DNA of 64,000 nucleotides from Deltaproteobacteria bacterium (GTDB taxonomy: Bacteria > Myxococcota_A > UBA796 > UBA2385). Positions within the stretch are counted from its first letter, which is position 1. Every line of letters starts with the position of its first letter. Shown piece after piece: positions 36,930 to 46,285 of this stretch. A program made the position numbers and the translations under genes. The stretch is taken from positions 62,001-126,000 of the forward strand of contig JAGYJW010000014.1 of the NCBI GenBank assembly GCA_018401435.1, given 5' to 3'. The notes beneath the pieces are model-generated. The model worked only from the letters and a program-made list of their open reading frames with translations. It ran no database searches and was not told the origin of the DNA.

Positions 36930-37799
36930 ATGGCCGAGCCAGGGCGGATCTTCGTATTGGGCGGGCCCACGGCGGCAGGCAAGTCCGAGCTGGGCCTGCT
37001 GCTGGCCGAGTCCTTGGACGCCGTGCTGGTGAGCGCCGACGCCATGACGGTCTACCGGGGCCTGGATGTGGGCACCGCCAAGCCCAGCGCCCAGGACCAG
37101 GCCCGCGTCCCCCACCGCTGCATCGACGTGCGCTCGCTGCAGGAGGACTTCAGCGTCGCGGACTTCGTTCAGGCGGTCGAGGCGGCCCGCGCCGCCCACC
37201 CAAGGGTGCTGGTGGTGGGGGGCACGCCCTTCTACCTGCGCGGCCTGGTGGCCCCCCTGGCCGCCTTGCCCCCCGCCGACCCGGCCCTGCGCGCCGAGCT
37301 GGAGGCCCTGGCGGATCCCATGGCCCGCCTGGCCGAGGTGGATCCGCCCACGGCCGCCCGCCTGCACCCAAACGATCGGGTGCGCATCGTGCGGGCCCTG
37401 GAGGTGGCGGCGCTGACCGGGCGCCCCATGAGCGCCCTGCACGCCGAAGGGCCGCGCTGCCAGCCCGGCGACATCGCCGTTGGTTGGCTGGATCGCGACG
37501 ACTTGCGGGAGCGCATCGACCTGCGCATCCAGGCCATGGTGGCGGCGGGCTATGTGGACGAGACCCGCCGGGCCCTGGCCCTGGCCGGCCCCGTAGCCAA
37601 GCCCCTGCGCTCCTTCGCCTACCGCCACATCGTGCAACACCTGCTGGAGGGGCTCGATCTCGACGAGGCCTTGCGGCGCAGCGCCCGAGACACCTGGCGC
37701 TTCGCCCGCAAGCAGCGCACCTGGGGGCGCTCCATGGGCTGGCAAGCAGCCCCCCGCGCCGACCTGATCGCTGCCGCGCGGCGGGCGCTGGTGGATTGA
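36930..37799 (+). CDS. miaA: tRNA dimethylallyltransferase
   Basis: 289 residues. Adds the isopentenyl group to A37 of tRNAs reading codons that start with U. The P-loop GGPTAAGKS (11-19), SADAMTVYRGLDVGTAKPS (usually D-S-x-Q-x-Y-x-x-x-D-I-G-T-A-K), VGGTPFYLRGL, the R-I-V-R-A-L-E-V block and the C-terminal FARKQRTWGR are diagnostic. ATG at 36930 follows GGCAGGGG. Gene order mutL-miaA is ancestral in Proteobacteria, but hfq does not follow here. Confidence 0.95.
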   Translation: MAEPGRIFVLGGPTAAGKSELGLLLAESLDAVLVSADAMTVYRGLDVGTAKPSAQDQARVPHRCIDVRSLQEDFSVADFVQAVEAARAAHPRVLVVGGTPFYLRGLVAPLAALPPADPALRAELEALADPMARLAEVDPPTAARLHPNDRVRIVRALEVAALTGRPMSALHAEGPRCQPGDIAVGWLDRDDLRERIDLRIQAMVAAGYVDETRRALALAGPVAKPLRSFAYRHIVQHLLEGLDLDEALRRSARDTWRFARKQRTWGRSMGWQAAPRADLIAAARRALVD

Positions 37800-37864
37800 T
37801 CACCCGGAGAAGCTGGGGTCCAAGGGGAGTCCTGGCCATAGCTCGAAGAATTCTCTCCTTCACA

Positions 37865-37876
37865 TTGACACGTCAA
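37865..37876. promoter_or_regulatory. Perfect 12-bp palindromic site TTGAC-AC-GTCAA
   Basis: TTGACACGTCAA is an inverted repeat (arms TTGAC/GTCAA) in the 166-base gap between miaA and the lipoprotein at 37966, inside an AT-richer patch (37845-37885). It looks like a dimeric-regulator operator. TTGACA also equals a -35 consensus, but TAGACT at 37880 is only 9 bases downstream, so promoter use of that pair is unlikely; TTCACA at 37859 with TAGACT (15-base spacer) is a weaker alternative. Confidence 0.4.
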
Positions 37877-37965
37877 CCGTAGACTGTGGGCCCTCGCGTC
37901 ACGCGCGATTCCGGTGAATGGGGCCGCGCTTGCTGCGTCGGCGGGTTGGGCTCGGTGGAGGACCT

Positions 37966-38642
37966 ATGCTGCACATCCAACCCCCCCGGGGTCGCCGCCT
38001 CAGCCTGGCCACCCTGCTGCTGGTCCTCTCGGCGGGCTGCGATTCGGTCCGCTACACCGAGGCCTTCGTCCCCGACGCGGGCATCACCGCCGTGCGCATC
38101 GAAGTGGACGACGGCAACATCGAGCTGGTGGCCGGGGACGTGCTCCGGGTCGAGCGGTCCATTCGCGCCCCCGAAGGCGCCCTCGACCTCAGCCACCACG
38201 TCGAAGGCCAGACCCTGGTGCTCAGCGCGCGCTGCCGCAGCATCGTGCCCTGCGCGGTGGACACGCGGGTGGATGTGCCCGATGGCCTGCCCGTGCAGGT
38301 CAGCCTGGCCGATGGGGAGGTCTGGGCCACCGGTCTCAGCCAGCTCGATCTGTCCATCGCCGATGGCAGCGCCGACCTCGACATTCACGACCGCCTGTCT
38401 GCGCAGGTGGGCACCGGCCGGGTCCAGGCGCGGCTGGGGGAGGGGGCCCAAGCCCGAATCACCGTGGCCAAGGGCAATATCGACGTGACCGTGCCCACGG
38501 GCCCCTGGCAGGTCGATACCAGCGCGGCCACGGTCGAGGCCAGCGGCATCCAGCCCGACGACGAGGCCCTGGGCCGGCTGCAGCTGATCGCGCCCGGGGG
38601 TGCGGTCCACCTGCGCGGGCGAGGCCCCTCGCCAACCGCTGA
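37966..38642 (+). CDS. DUF4097-type lipoprotein (no in-frame stop before the next gene)
   Basis: About 225 residues from the ATG at 37966, which has GGAGG 6 bases upstream. Signal LSLATLLLVLSAGC, lipid site Cys25. The body is a right-handed beta ladder of DUF4097 type: VRIEVDDGNIELVAGDVLRV, VQVSLADGEVWATGLSQLDL, ARITVAKGNIDVTVP. The frame does not stop: it continues without interruption into the 38719 gene, whose own signal peptide would then be internal. A TGA at 38640-38642 in the +1 frame is the natural-looking end, so one base is probably missing near 38600-38630. A true fusion is the less likely alternative. End coordinate is inferred. Confidence 0.6.
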
Positions 38643-38718
38643 GGGGCCACAGCGGCCCGCCGCAGCGGCGGCGTCCGTGCTACGCTGGAAGCCCTGTCCC
38701 GTCACCCCGGTCGCGAAG

Positions 38719-39711
38719 ATGCGCAGCCCGCACGTCCCCGCCGCTCCCACCCTGGTGGTCCTGCTGCTCGGCGCCCTGGCCTGGGGCGGCCCCGCCGCCG
38801 CCGCCGATCTGCCGACAGAGCTCACCGGGGCCCTCGACGCGCTCAAGGCCGGCGACGCCAAGGCCGCCCAGGCCCGGCTGGATGCCGCCGAGGCCGCCGC
38901 GGCCAGCAGCGCCCAGGTCGCGGTGCCCAGCCAGCTCGCCACCCTCTGGTATTACCGGGGCGCCGCCTGGCACCTCCTGAAGGACCAGAAGGGCCAGGAC
39001 ATGGACGCCTGGCGCCACAGCCTCATCGTGCAGAACGACTTCCCCTGGGACGAGGCCCTGGTGGCCGATGGCAACGCCTGGAACCTCTTCGAGGCCCTGC
39101 GCAGCGAGGTTCGAGACCGCCCCAAGGTGGACCCAGGCGTGCCCGAAAAGACGGGCGAGGCCAAGATCTTCGTAGATGGCACCCGCGTACGCGCCGGCGA
39201 AACCGTCACCCTGGGCACCCACCTCGGCCAGATCCAGTGCCCCGATGGCCAGGTGCATGGCCTCTGGACCGACTTCAAGAAGAGCCCCAAGTGGTTCAAG
39301 CTCTGCCCCGGCGGCGTGGACACCTCTGTGGTGGTGGCCGACGACAGCGGCGAAGAGGACGAGTGGGGCGACATCGGCCCGAGCTTTGGGGGCGGCGAGA
39401 GCGGCACGACCGCCACCAGCGAGGCCACCACCGAGCCCCTGCCCACCAGCGAGGCCCCGGTGCAGGTGGTCCGCAAGAAGGTGCTGTGGCCCGCCTTTGC
39501 CGCCGGCGTCGGCGCCGCGGCGGTGGCCGGCACCTTCCAGGTCATCGCCCTCAAGCAGAACGCCGCCTACAACGACATCAACAACCCCGACTACCAGAGC
39601 GCCTCGGACCTGGAACAGCTCCGCCGCTCCACCAATCGGAACCAGACCCTGGTCTACCCGATGCTGGCGGTCTCTGGCGGTCTCTTCTTCGCTGCCACCT
39701 ACCAGTGGTAG
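38719..39711 (+). CDS. Exported protein with helical repeat and C-terminal membrane segments
   Basis: 330 residues from the ATG at 38719, with a Sec signal (LVVLLLGALAWGGPAAAA). Residues ~35-120 form TPR-like helices (ALDALKAGDAKAAQARLDAA, LWYYRGAAWHLLKD). A beta-rich PEGA-like segment (AKIFVDGTRVRAGETVTLG, HLGQIQCPDGQVHGLW) follows; an acidic Thr/Ser-rich linker then leads to two hydrophobic helices (WPAFAAGVGAAAVAGTFQVI; YPMLAVSGGLFFAATY). Probably anchored in the inner membrane facing the periplasm. TPR plus PEGA-like proteins are frequent in myxobacteria and have no settled role. Confidence 0.7.
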   Translation: MRSPHVPAAPTLVVLLLGALAWGGPAAAADLPTELTGALDALKAGDAKAAQARLDAAEAAAASSAQVAVPSQLATLWYYRGAAWHLLKDQKGQDMDAWRHSLIVQNDFPWDEALVADGNAWNLFEALRSEVRDRPKVDPGVPEKTGEAKIFVDGTRVRAGETVTLGTHLGQIQCPDGQVHGLWTDFKKSPKWFKLCPGGVDTSVVVADDSGEEDEWGDIGPSFGGGESGTTATSEATTEPLPTSEAPVQVVRKKVLWPAFAAGVGAAAVAGTFQVIALKQNAAYNDINNPDYQSASDLEQLRRSTNRNQTLVYPMLAVSGGLFFAATYQW

Positions 39712-39740
39712 GGCGGGTTTCAGGCTGAGCCTCGCCCGCC
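39712..39740 (+). repeat. Two-tier hairpin before accA
   Basis: GGCGGG-TTTC-AGGC-TGA-GCCT-CG-CCCGCC: a 6-bp outer stem and a 4-bp inner stem separated by an internal loop, immediately after the stop at 39711 and 26 bases before the accA start. No T-run follows on the plus strand. It could attenuate or stabilise the transcript entering accA. Confidence 0.35.
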
Positions 39741-39765
39741 TCCTGCCGCTGCGCGGAGGATCCCC

Positions 39766-40752
39766 GTGGACTTCGTCCTCGAATTCGAACACCCCATCAT
39801 CGAGCTCCAGAAGCGCATCGAGACGCTTCAAGAGATCGAGGTGGCCACCGGCGCCGATCTCAGCGCCTCCATCGCCCAGCTTCGGACCCAGTCCGACAAG
39901 CTGCGCGACCGCATCTTCAGCGCGCTGAGCCCCTGGCAACAGGCGCAGCTGTCCCGCCATCCCGCCCGGCCCTTCACCCTGGACTATGTCGAGGGCCTGC
40001 TGACCGATTGGATGGAGCTGCACGGCGACCGCGCCGGCCACGATGACGCCGCCATCGTCGGGGGCATGGGGCGTTTTCGGGGCCACCCCGTGGTGGTGGT
40101 GGGCCAGCAGAAGGGCCGCAACACCCGCGAAAATATACGGCGAAACTTCGGAATGCCGCGGCCAGAGGGCTATCGCAAGGCGCTGCGCCTGATGCAGCTG
40201 GCCAACCGCTTCAAGCGCCCCATCCTGGCCTTTATCGACACCCCCGGGGCCTTTCCCGGCATCGACGCCGAAGAGCGCGGGCAGGCCGAGGCCATCGCCC
40301 GCAACATCATGGAGATGGCCGCCTTCGAGGTGCCCGTGCTCTGCTGTGTCATCGGCGAAGGCGGGTCGGGCGGCGCCCTGGCCATCGGCGTCGGCAACCG
40401 GGTGCTCATGCTGGAGAACAGCATCTACTCGGTGATCTCGCCCGAGGGCTGCGCCGCGATCCTGTGGCGGGACCGCGCCGAGGCCCCCCGGGCCGCCGAG
40501 GCCCTGCGCATCACGGCGGCCGACTGCTTGCGCCTGGGCGTGGTGGACGAGGTGGTGGAGGAGCCCTCCGGCGGCGCACACCGCGACCCCGAGCGCACCG
40601 TGAAGCGCGTCGGCGACGCCTTGGAGCGCCACCTGCTGGAGCTGCTGGCCCTCTCCCCGGACGCCTTGCGGGCGGATCGCTACGCCCGCTTCCGCAACCT
40701 GGGTCCGGTGGAGGAGCGGGTGGTCGGCGACCAGGCCGAGCGCCGCGCCTGA
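39766..40752 (+). CDS. accA: Acetyl-CoA carboxylase carboxyltransferase subunit alpha
   Basis: 328 residues. Transfers the carboxyl group from biotin to acetyl-CoA together with AccD, the first step of fatty-acid synthesis. Signatures: LEFEHPIIELQKRIETLQ at the N-terminus, RPFTLDYVEGLLTDWMELHG, GQQKGRNTRENIRRNFGM, FIDTPGAFPGIDAEERGQAE, IGEGGSGGALAIGVG, VISPEGCAAILWRD. GTG start at 39766 with GGAGGA upstream. The zinc domain belongs to AccD, which is not in the window. Confidence 0.97.
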   Translation: MDFVLEFEHPIIELQKRIETLQEIEVATGADLSASIAQLRTQSDKLRDRIFSALSPWQQAQLSRHPARPFTLDYVEGLLTDWMELHGDRAGHDDAAIVGGMGRFRGHPVVVVGQQKGRNTRENIRRNFGMPRPEGYRKALRLMQLANRFKRPILAFIDTPGAFPGIDAEERGQAEAIARNIMEMAAFEVPVLCCVIGEGGSGGALAIGVGNRVLMLENSIYSVISPEGCAAILWRDRAEAPRAAEALRITAADCLRLGVVDEVVEEPSGGAHRDPERTVKRVGDALERHLLELLALSPDALRADRYARFRNLGPVEERVVGDQAERRA

Positions 40753-40820
40753 GCGGCCCGGCGGTGGAAACCAAGGCCCGCGGGCGATAGGCCGCGCGGG
40801 ACTGCTGGACAGGCTGACCG

Positions 40821-41501
40821 ATGACCCGCCGACTCACCATCGCCATCGACGGCCCGGCAGCCTCGGGCAAGGGCACCGCCGCGCGGATGCTCGCCCAGAA
40901 GCTGGACTACGCCTATATTGACACCGGCGCCATGTACCGGGCGGTGGGGCTGTTGGCCCGGCAATCCGGCCTGGACTGCTTTGATGGGGGGGCCGTGGGG
41001 GCCCTGGCGGCCCGGCTGCGCTTCGCCTTTCATTGGGATGGCGACCACCTGCGGATCTTCGTGGATGGACGGGATCTGACCGGCGCCATTCGGGCGGAGG
41101 CGGCGGGCCAGGACGCTTCGGCGGTGGCCACCTTGCCCGCCGTGCGCGCGGCCCTGCTCGACCAGCAGCGGGCGCTGGCCCAGGATGGCGGCGTGGTGAT
41201 GGACGGGCGGGACATCGGCACCGTGGTGCTGCCTCAGGCCGATCTCAAGGTCTACCTGGACGCCTCGCCACGGGAGCGGGCCCGGCGCCGAACCGACGAG
41301 CTTCGGCGCCGGGGCGGATCTGCCGATCTCGACCAGGTCTTTTCAGAGATCAGCGCCCGCGACCACCAGGATCGCACCCGGGCCACCGCCCCCTTGCGCC
41401 AGGCCGACGACGCGATCCTGCTCGACACCACGGGGCTGCCGCCCTCGGCCGTGCTGACGCGGCTGCTCGCGCTGGTTCAGGCGCGCCTCGCCGCAAGCTG
41501 A
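40821..41501 (+). CDS. cmk: Cytidylate kinase
   Basis: 226 residues. Phosphorylates CMP and dCMP. P-loop DGPAASGKGT (10-19), DTGAMYRAVGL, MDGRDIGTVVLPQADLKVYL and the lid region ASPRERARRRTDELRRRG are diagnostic. The cmk-rpsA order is conserved across Proteobacteria. A 248-base gap with a promoter separates it from rpsA, so rpsA can be expressed independently. Confidence 0.97.
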   Translation: MTRRLTIAIDGPAASGKGTAARMLAQKLDYAYIDTGAMYRAVGLLARQSGLDCFDGGAVGALAARLRFAFHWDGDHLRIFVDGRDLTGAIRAEAAGQDASAVATLPAVRAALLDQQRALAQDGGVVMDGRDIGTVVLPQADLKVYLDASPRERARRRTDELRRRGGSADLDQVFSEISARDHQDRTRATAPLRQADDAILLDTTGLPPSAVLTRLLALVQARLAAS

Positions 41502-41552
41502 TCCAGGGCCACTCCGCGGCGCGCGAGGCAGGGTGGGGCTGCGGCTTGTCCC

Positions 41553-41581
41553 TTGCCGCCCCCCGGGCCTCGCGCTACCTT
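41553..41581 (+). promoter_or_regulatory. rpsA: Putative rpsA promoter
   Basis: TTGCCG (41553-41558) and TACCTT (41576-41581) with a 17-base spacer, in the cmk-rpsA gap. Predicted transcription start about 41588, giving a leader of some 160 bases. Confidence 0.6.
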
Positions 41582-41587
41582 TGCGCG

Positions 41588-41749
41588 TCCGAGGGGCCTG
41601 CACGCCTGCAGCCCCCTGGATTCGGCGGTCCGCGATGGGAACGCGGCCGACCATCCGACCCTGGAATCGTCCGGGAGTCGGCGAGAGCTTCCTTCCCTTC
41701 CATCAACACTGCCGCGCCGCTCTGGCGTGGTCGAGAGCGAACCCACCTG
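41588..41749 (+). promoter_or_regulatory. rpsA: Structured rpsA 5' leader with three hairpins
   Basis: Three stem-loops can be drawn by eye: 41593-41615 (GGGGC/GCCCC plus TGCA/TGCA with one bulged C), 41626-41649 (8-bp stem, one bulged T, loop ATGGGAA) and 41712-41730 (CCGCGCC/GGCGTGG, loop GCTCT). The last sits just upstream of the start codon, and the start lacks a strong Shine-Dalgarno site. This recalls the E. coli rpsA leader, whose three hairpins replace a Shine-Dalgarno and let S1 repress its own translation. Sequence similarity is not implied. Confidence 0.45.
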
Positions 41750-43489
<1,740 letters not shown>

Positions 43490-43516
43490 TCGGCCCGCCC
43501 ATCGGGTTAATGGCCA

Positions 43517-43550
43517 CGGGCCGGACCCTCCGGGGTTCGGCCCGTTTCGC
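43517..43550 (+). terminator. Intrinsic terminator after rpsA
   Basis: CGGGCCGGACCC (43517-43528) pairs with GGGTTCGGCCCG (43533-43544) to give a 12-bp stem with one G-U pair and a TCCG loop, followed by TTTCGCTT. Lies 27 bases after the rpsA stop; the clearest terminator in the window. Confidence 0.85.
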
Positions 43551-43585
43551 TTGAGCCCGCCGCATGGGCCCACCTCGGAGTCGCG

Positions 43586-43903
43586 ATGACCCCAGCACGC
43601 AAGGTCCGCATCGGCGTCACCTTGGTCCTTCTCCTCCTCATCGGAGGGGCCGCGACCCTGTTCACGCTCCAGAACAGCAGCCGCATGACGGATCTGTCCC
43701 TGGATCTCTACTTCTTCGCCACCCACCTGCAGAAGCCTGTCGCTGTGCCCGTTCTGGTCTGGATCGCCTTTGGGTCCGGGCTGGTGATTGGCGGCGGCTG
43801 GGGCCTGTTGGGCCGCTCCCGGCGGCGCGCCGCGCCGGCTGTGGGCGGGGCGGCCTCTGCCCGCACCGACTTCGGTCGCGCGGACGACGACGACTGGACC
43901 TGA
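43586..43903 (+). CDS. LapA-domain (DUF1049) membrane protein
   Basis: 105 residues. Two membrane helices (IGVTLVLLLLIGGAATLFTL with the family's Q-N-S turn, residues ~9-30; VPVLVWIAFGSGLVIGGGWG, ~53-72) and a short cytoplasmic tail ending in acidic residues. LapA works with LapB in regulating LPS synthesis in E. coli, and in many Proteobacteria this gene follows rpsA, directly or after ihfB; that order holds here. No lapB follows. GGAG-like site precedes the ATG at 43586. Confidence 0.8.
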   Translation: MTPARKVRIGVTLVLLLLIGGAATLFTLQNSSRMTDLSLDLYFFATHLQKPVAVPVLVWIAFGSGLVIGGGWGLLGRSRRRAAPAVGGAASARTDFGRADDDDWT

Positions 43904-44974
43904 ATGAACCGGCTCCTCCTCGCTGCCCCGGGCCGTCGCGGCGCCCTGTCGCTGCTGCTGGCCCTGCTCCTGGCCTGTGGCGGCGATCCGCCTCCGGCTG
44001 ACCCCGAGGCCGCCGCCGCGCCTGTCCCCGCCGGGCCGCAGGCCACCCCGACCGTCCCGACGGTTCCGGTGCCTGAGAACCCCGAGGTGGGCGTGGTCAT
44101 CATGCCCGGGGCCGAGCTGGTCTACCCGGATCCCATGACCGTGGCAGAGCTGGAGGCCGGCTATCCGGCGGCCCTTCTCCTGACGCCCCCCGACAAGAAG
44201 CTGCTGGTGGCGGTGCTCAACTCGGTGCCGGCCCCCTGCGGGCCCTGCGAGGGCCAGTCCCTGGGGCGCTGCGCGGTCCAGCCCGCCCCGCGCTGCGAGA
44301 ATGTGCCCGGCCTGGTGGCCCGCGCCCAGGCGCTGCTCCAGCGGGGTGAGGCCCCCATGCGGGTGCGCGAGACCATCCTCTACTCCGACATCTGGGTGCC
44401 CCTGCCCGACAACCGGAAGCCCTGGCCCACCACCACCGGGCCCGTTCGGGTGGAGGTGTGGTTGGATCCGGCCAGCGCCTTTTTGACCCCCGCGGTCGAG
44501 GTCTTGCGGCGCCTTCCCCTGGACCGCGCCAACATCGTCACGCGCTTCCTGGTGGACCCCAACAACCCCAGCGGGGCCGAGGTCGCCAAGGGGGCCATCG
44601 CGGCCGAGGCCCAGGGCATGGGCCTGGAATTCCTGTTGCAAGCCCGCTTGTGGCGAGAAGGCCAGCGCGAGGTCCTGCGCCGGGGTGGCGATCCCTTTGG
44701 TCAGGGGGCCACGGCAGCCCTGGGCGGCGCCCTGGTGGACAAGGGGCTGGATCTCAACCGATGGAATGCGGATCGCGCCTCGGATGCTGCGGTGCAGCGA
44801 ATCCAGCAGGACGCCCAGCTCGCAGAGGATGCCGGCGTGCGCGCAGTGCCCACCTGGTTCGTGGATGGCTACCGGCTGCGGGGGGCCCAGTCTGACCTTG
44901 CGGTCAGTCGGCTCATCGCCTTGCAGTCCGAGGCCCGGGGCTGGGATACCGCGCCGGCTGGAGCCACACCATGA
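43904..44974 (+). CDS. Thioredoxin/DsbA-like lipoprotein with a CGPC motif
   Basis: 356 residues; ATG at 43904 directly follows the previous TGA. Signal ALSLLLALLLAC, lipid site Cys25. After a Pro/Ala-rich linker comes VPAPCGPCEGQSLGRCA: C112-G-P-C115, identical to the thioredoxin active site, with two more cysteines shortly after. The C-terminal half (VRVEVWLDPASAF to VPTWFVDGYRLRGAQS) looks like a DsbA/thioredoxin fold, with the cis-proline loop VPTWF, but the first strand there lacks a C-x-x-C. The CGPC thus lies before, not inside, that fold. Possibly a periplasmic or surface disulfide protein. Stop overlaps rsmB by 4 bases. Confidence 0.75.
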   Translation: MNRLLLAAPGRRGALSLLLALLLACGGDPPPADPEAAAAPVPAGPQATPTVPTVPVPENPEVGVVIMPGAELVYPDPMTVAELEAGYPAALLLTPPDKKLLVAVLNSVPAPCGPCEGQSLGRCAVQPAPRCENVPGLVARAQALLQRGEAPMRVRETILYSDIWVPLPDNRKPWPTTTGPVRVEVWLDPASAFLTPAVEVLRRLPLDRANIVTRFLVDPNNPSGAEVAKGAIAAEAQGMGLEFLLQARLWREGQREVLRRGGDPFGQGATAALGGALVDKGLDLNRWNADRASDAAVQRIQQDAQLAEDAGVRAVPTWFVDGYRLRGAQSDLAVSRLIALQSEARGWDTAPAGATP

Positions 44975-46245
44975 CGGGACCTCGGCGCTTCCAAGGGCGC
45001 TCCGGGCCGTCGGCCCGGGGCCAGATCAGCTTGAACCCCGGCCGCATGGCCGCGGGCAGGGCCTTGTTGGCAATCGATGAAGGTGCACACGCAGAGCAGA
45101 TCCTGGCGGAGGTCGCTCCGCCGGGTGGCGCCGACCGTGGCCTCGCCTGGCACCTGGTGCTGGGGGTGCTGCGCCGCCGGGGCAGCCTGGACGCTGCGCT
45201 GCGTCCGCTGCTCAACCGAGGCACCGTCGCCGAGCTGGATGCCGAGGTGCGGGTGGCCTTGCGGGTGGGCGCCTTCGAGCTCCTGCTCAGCCGCACGCCG
45301 CGCCACGCCGCGGTCAGCCAGGCGGTCGAGCTGGTGCGGTCCATGGGCGGCGCGCGGGCCAGCGGGCTGATCAACGCCGTCCTGCGGCGCCTGCCCGAAG
45401 ACGGCTTGCCCGACGACCCCACCCTGGATCTGCCGCCCTGGCTGGTGGGCCGCTGGCGGGACCATGGCGACTGGCTGCGCTGTCTTCAGCAGGCCGCCCC
45501 GCTGTCGGGGGCCTGGCGGGATGCCCCGCTGGCGCAGCTCGAAGCCCAGCCAGCGGCGGCCGGGGTGCCCCGGTGCCCGGCTGCTTCAGCCTGCCCGACA
45601 GCAGCGGCCTGGTCACCGATCTGCCCGGCTTTGCCGAGGGCCGCTGGTGGGTGATGGACCCTCCGCCGCCGTCGTGGCCGATCTCGCCCTGGACGCGGCC
45701 CGGGGCAGGGCAGGGGACGCGGCCCCACGGTGCTCGACGCCTGCGCGGCCCCCGGCGGCAAGACCCTGCGCCTCGCTGCCGGCGGCGCCCGGGTCACCGC
45801 CACCGACGAGAGCGCGGCCCGCCTGGGCCGAATCCGCGAGAACCTGGGCCGCACCGGGCTGGTCGCGGACCGCGTCCTGGCGTGGGACTGGCTGGATGGC
45901 CCCTGTCCTGACCTGGCCCGCTTCGACGCGGTGCTGGTGGACGCCCCCTGCACGGGGCTGGGCACCTTGCGGCGCCACCCCGAGATCAAGTGGCGGCGGC
46001 TGCCCTCGGACCCGGCGGCCATGGCCCTGCGCCAGCGGCCCATTCTGGCCAATGCGGCCCGGCATGTCGCGCCGGGCGGCGCCTTGGTCTACGCGGTGTG
46101 CTCCCCGATGCCCGAAGAGGGCGAGGCGGTGGTGGCCAGCCTGGCGGAGTGGACCGTGACGCGCCGCTGGGCGGCGGTCCCCCCCAGCGGCGACGAAGAC
46201 GCCTTCCAGGCCTTCGTGCTGCGCCGCACCTCCGACATCGCCTGA
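44971..46245 (+). CDS. rsmB: 16S rRNA (cytosine-967-C5)-methyltransferase, three apparent frameshifts
   Basis: 424 residues when joined (E. coli RsmB has 429). The N-terminal NusB-like domain is intact (residues ~20-150: SGLINAVLRRLPEDGLP). The catalytic domain has motif I LDACAAPGGKTLRLAAGG, motif IV DAPCTGLGTLRRHPEIKWR with the PC cysteine, and motif VI GGALVYAVCSPMPEEGE. Frame changes fall near 45560, 45670 and 45720 in C/G-rich runs; segments VPGCFSLPDSSGLVTDLPG and AAVVADLALDAARG bridge them and match the PUA-like/linker region. Net shift zero, so the protein is probably whole in the organism. Overlaps the upstream lipoprotein by 4 bases. Confidence 0.85.
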
Positions 46246-46285
46246 GAAGGCCCGCACCGCGGGCTGCCCCATCCCCGAGGACCCC

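Noticed and set aside
37865-37885. TTGACA plus TAGACT as a promoter
   Set aside because: Only 9 bases separate them; the palindrome explanation fits better.
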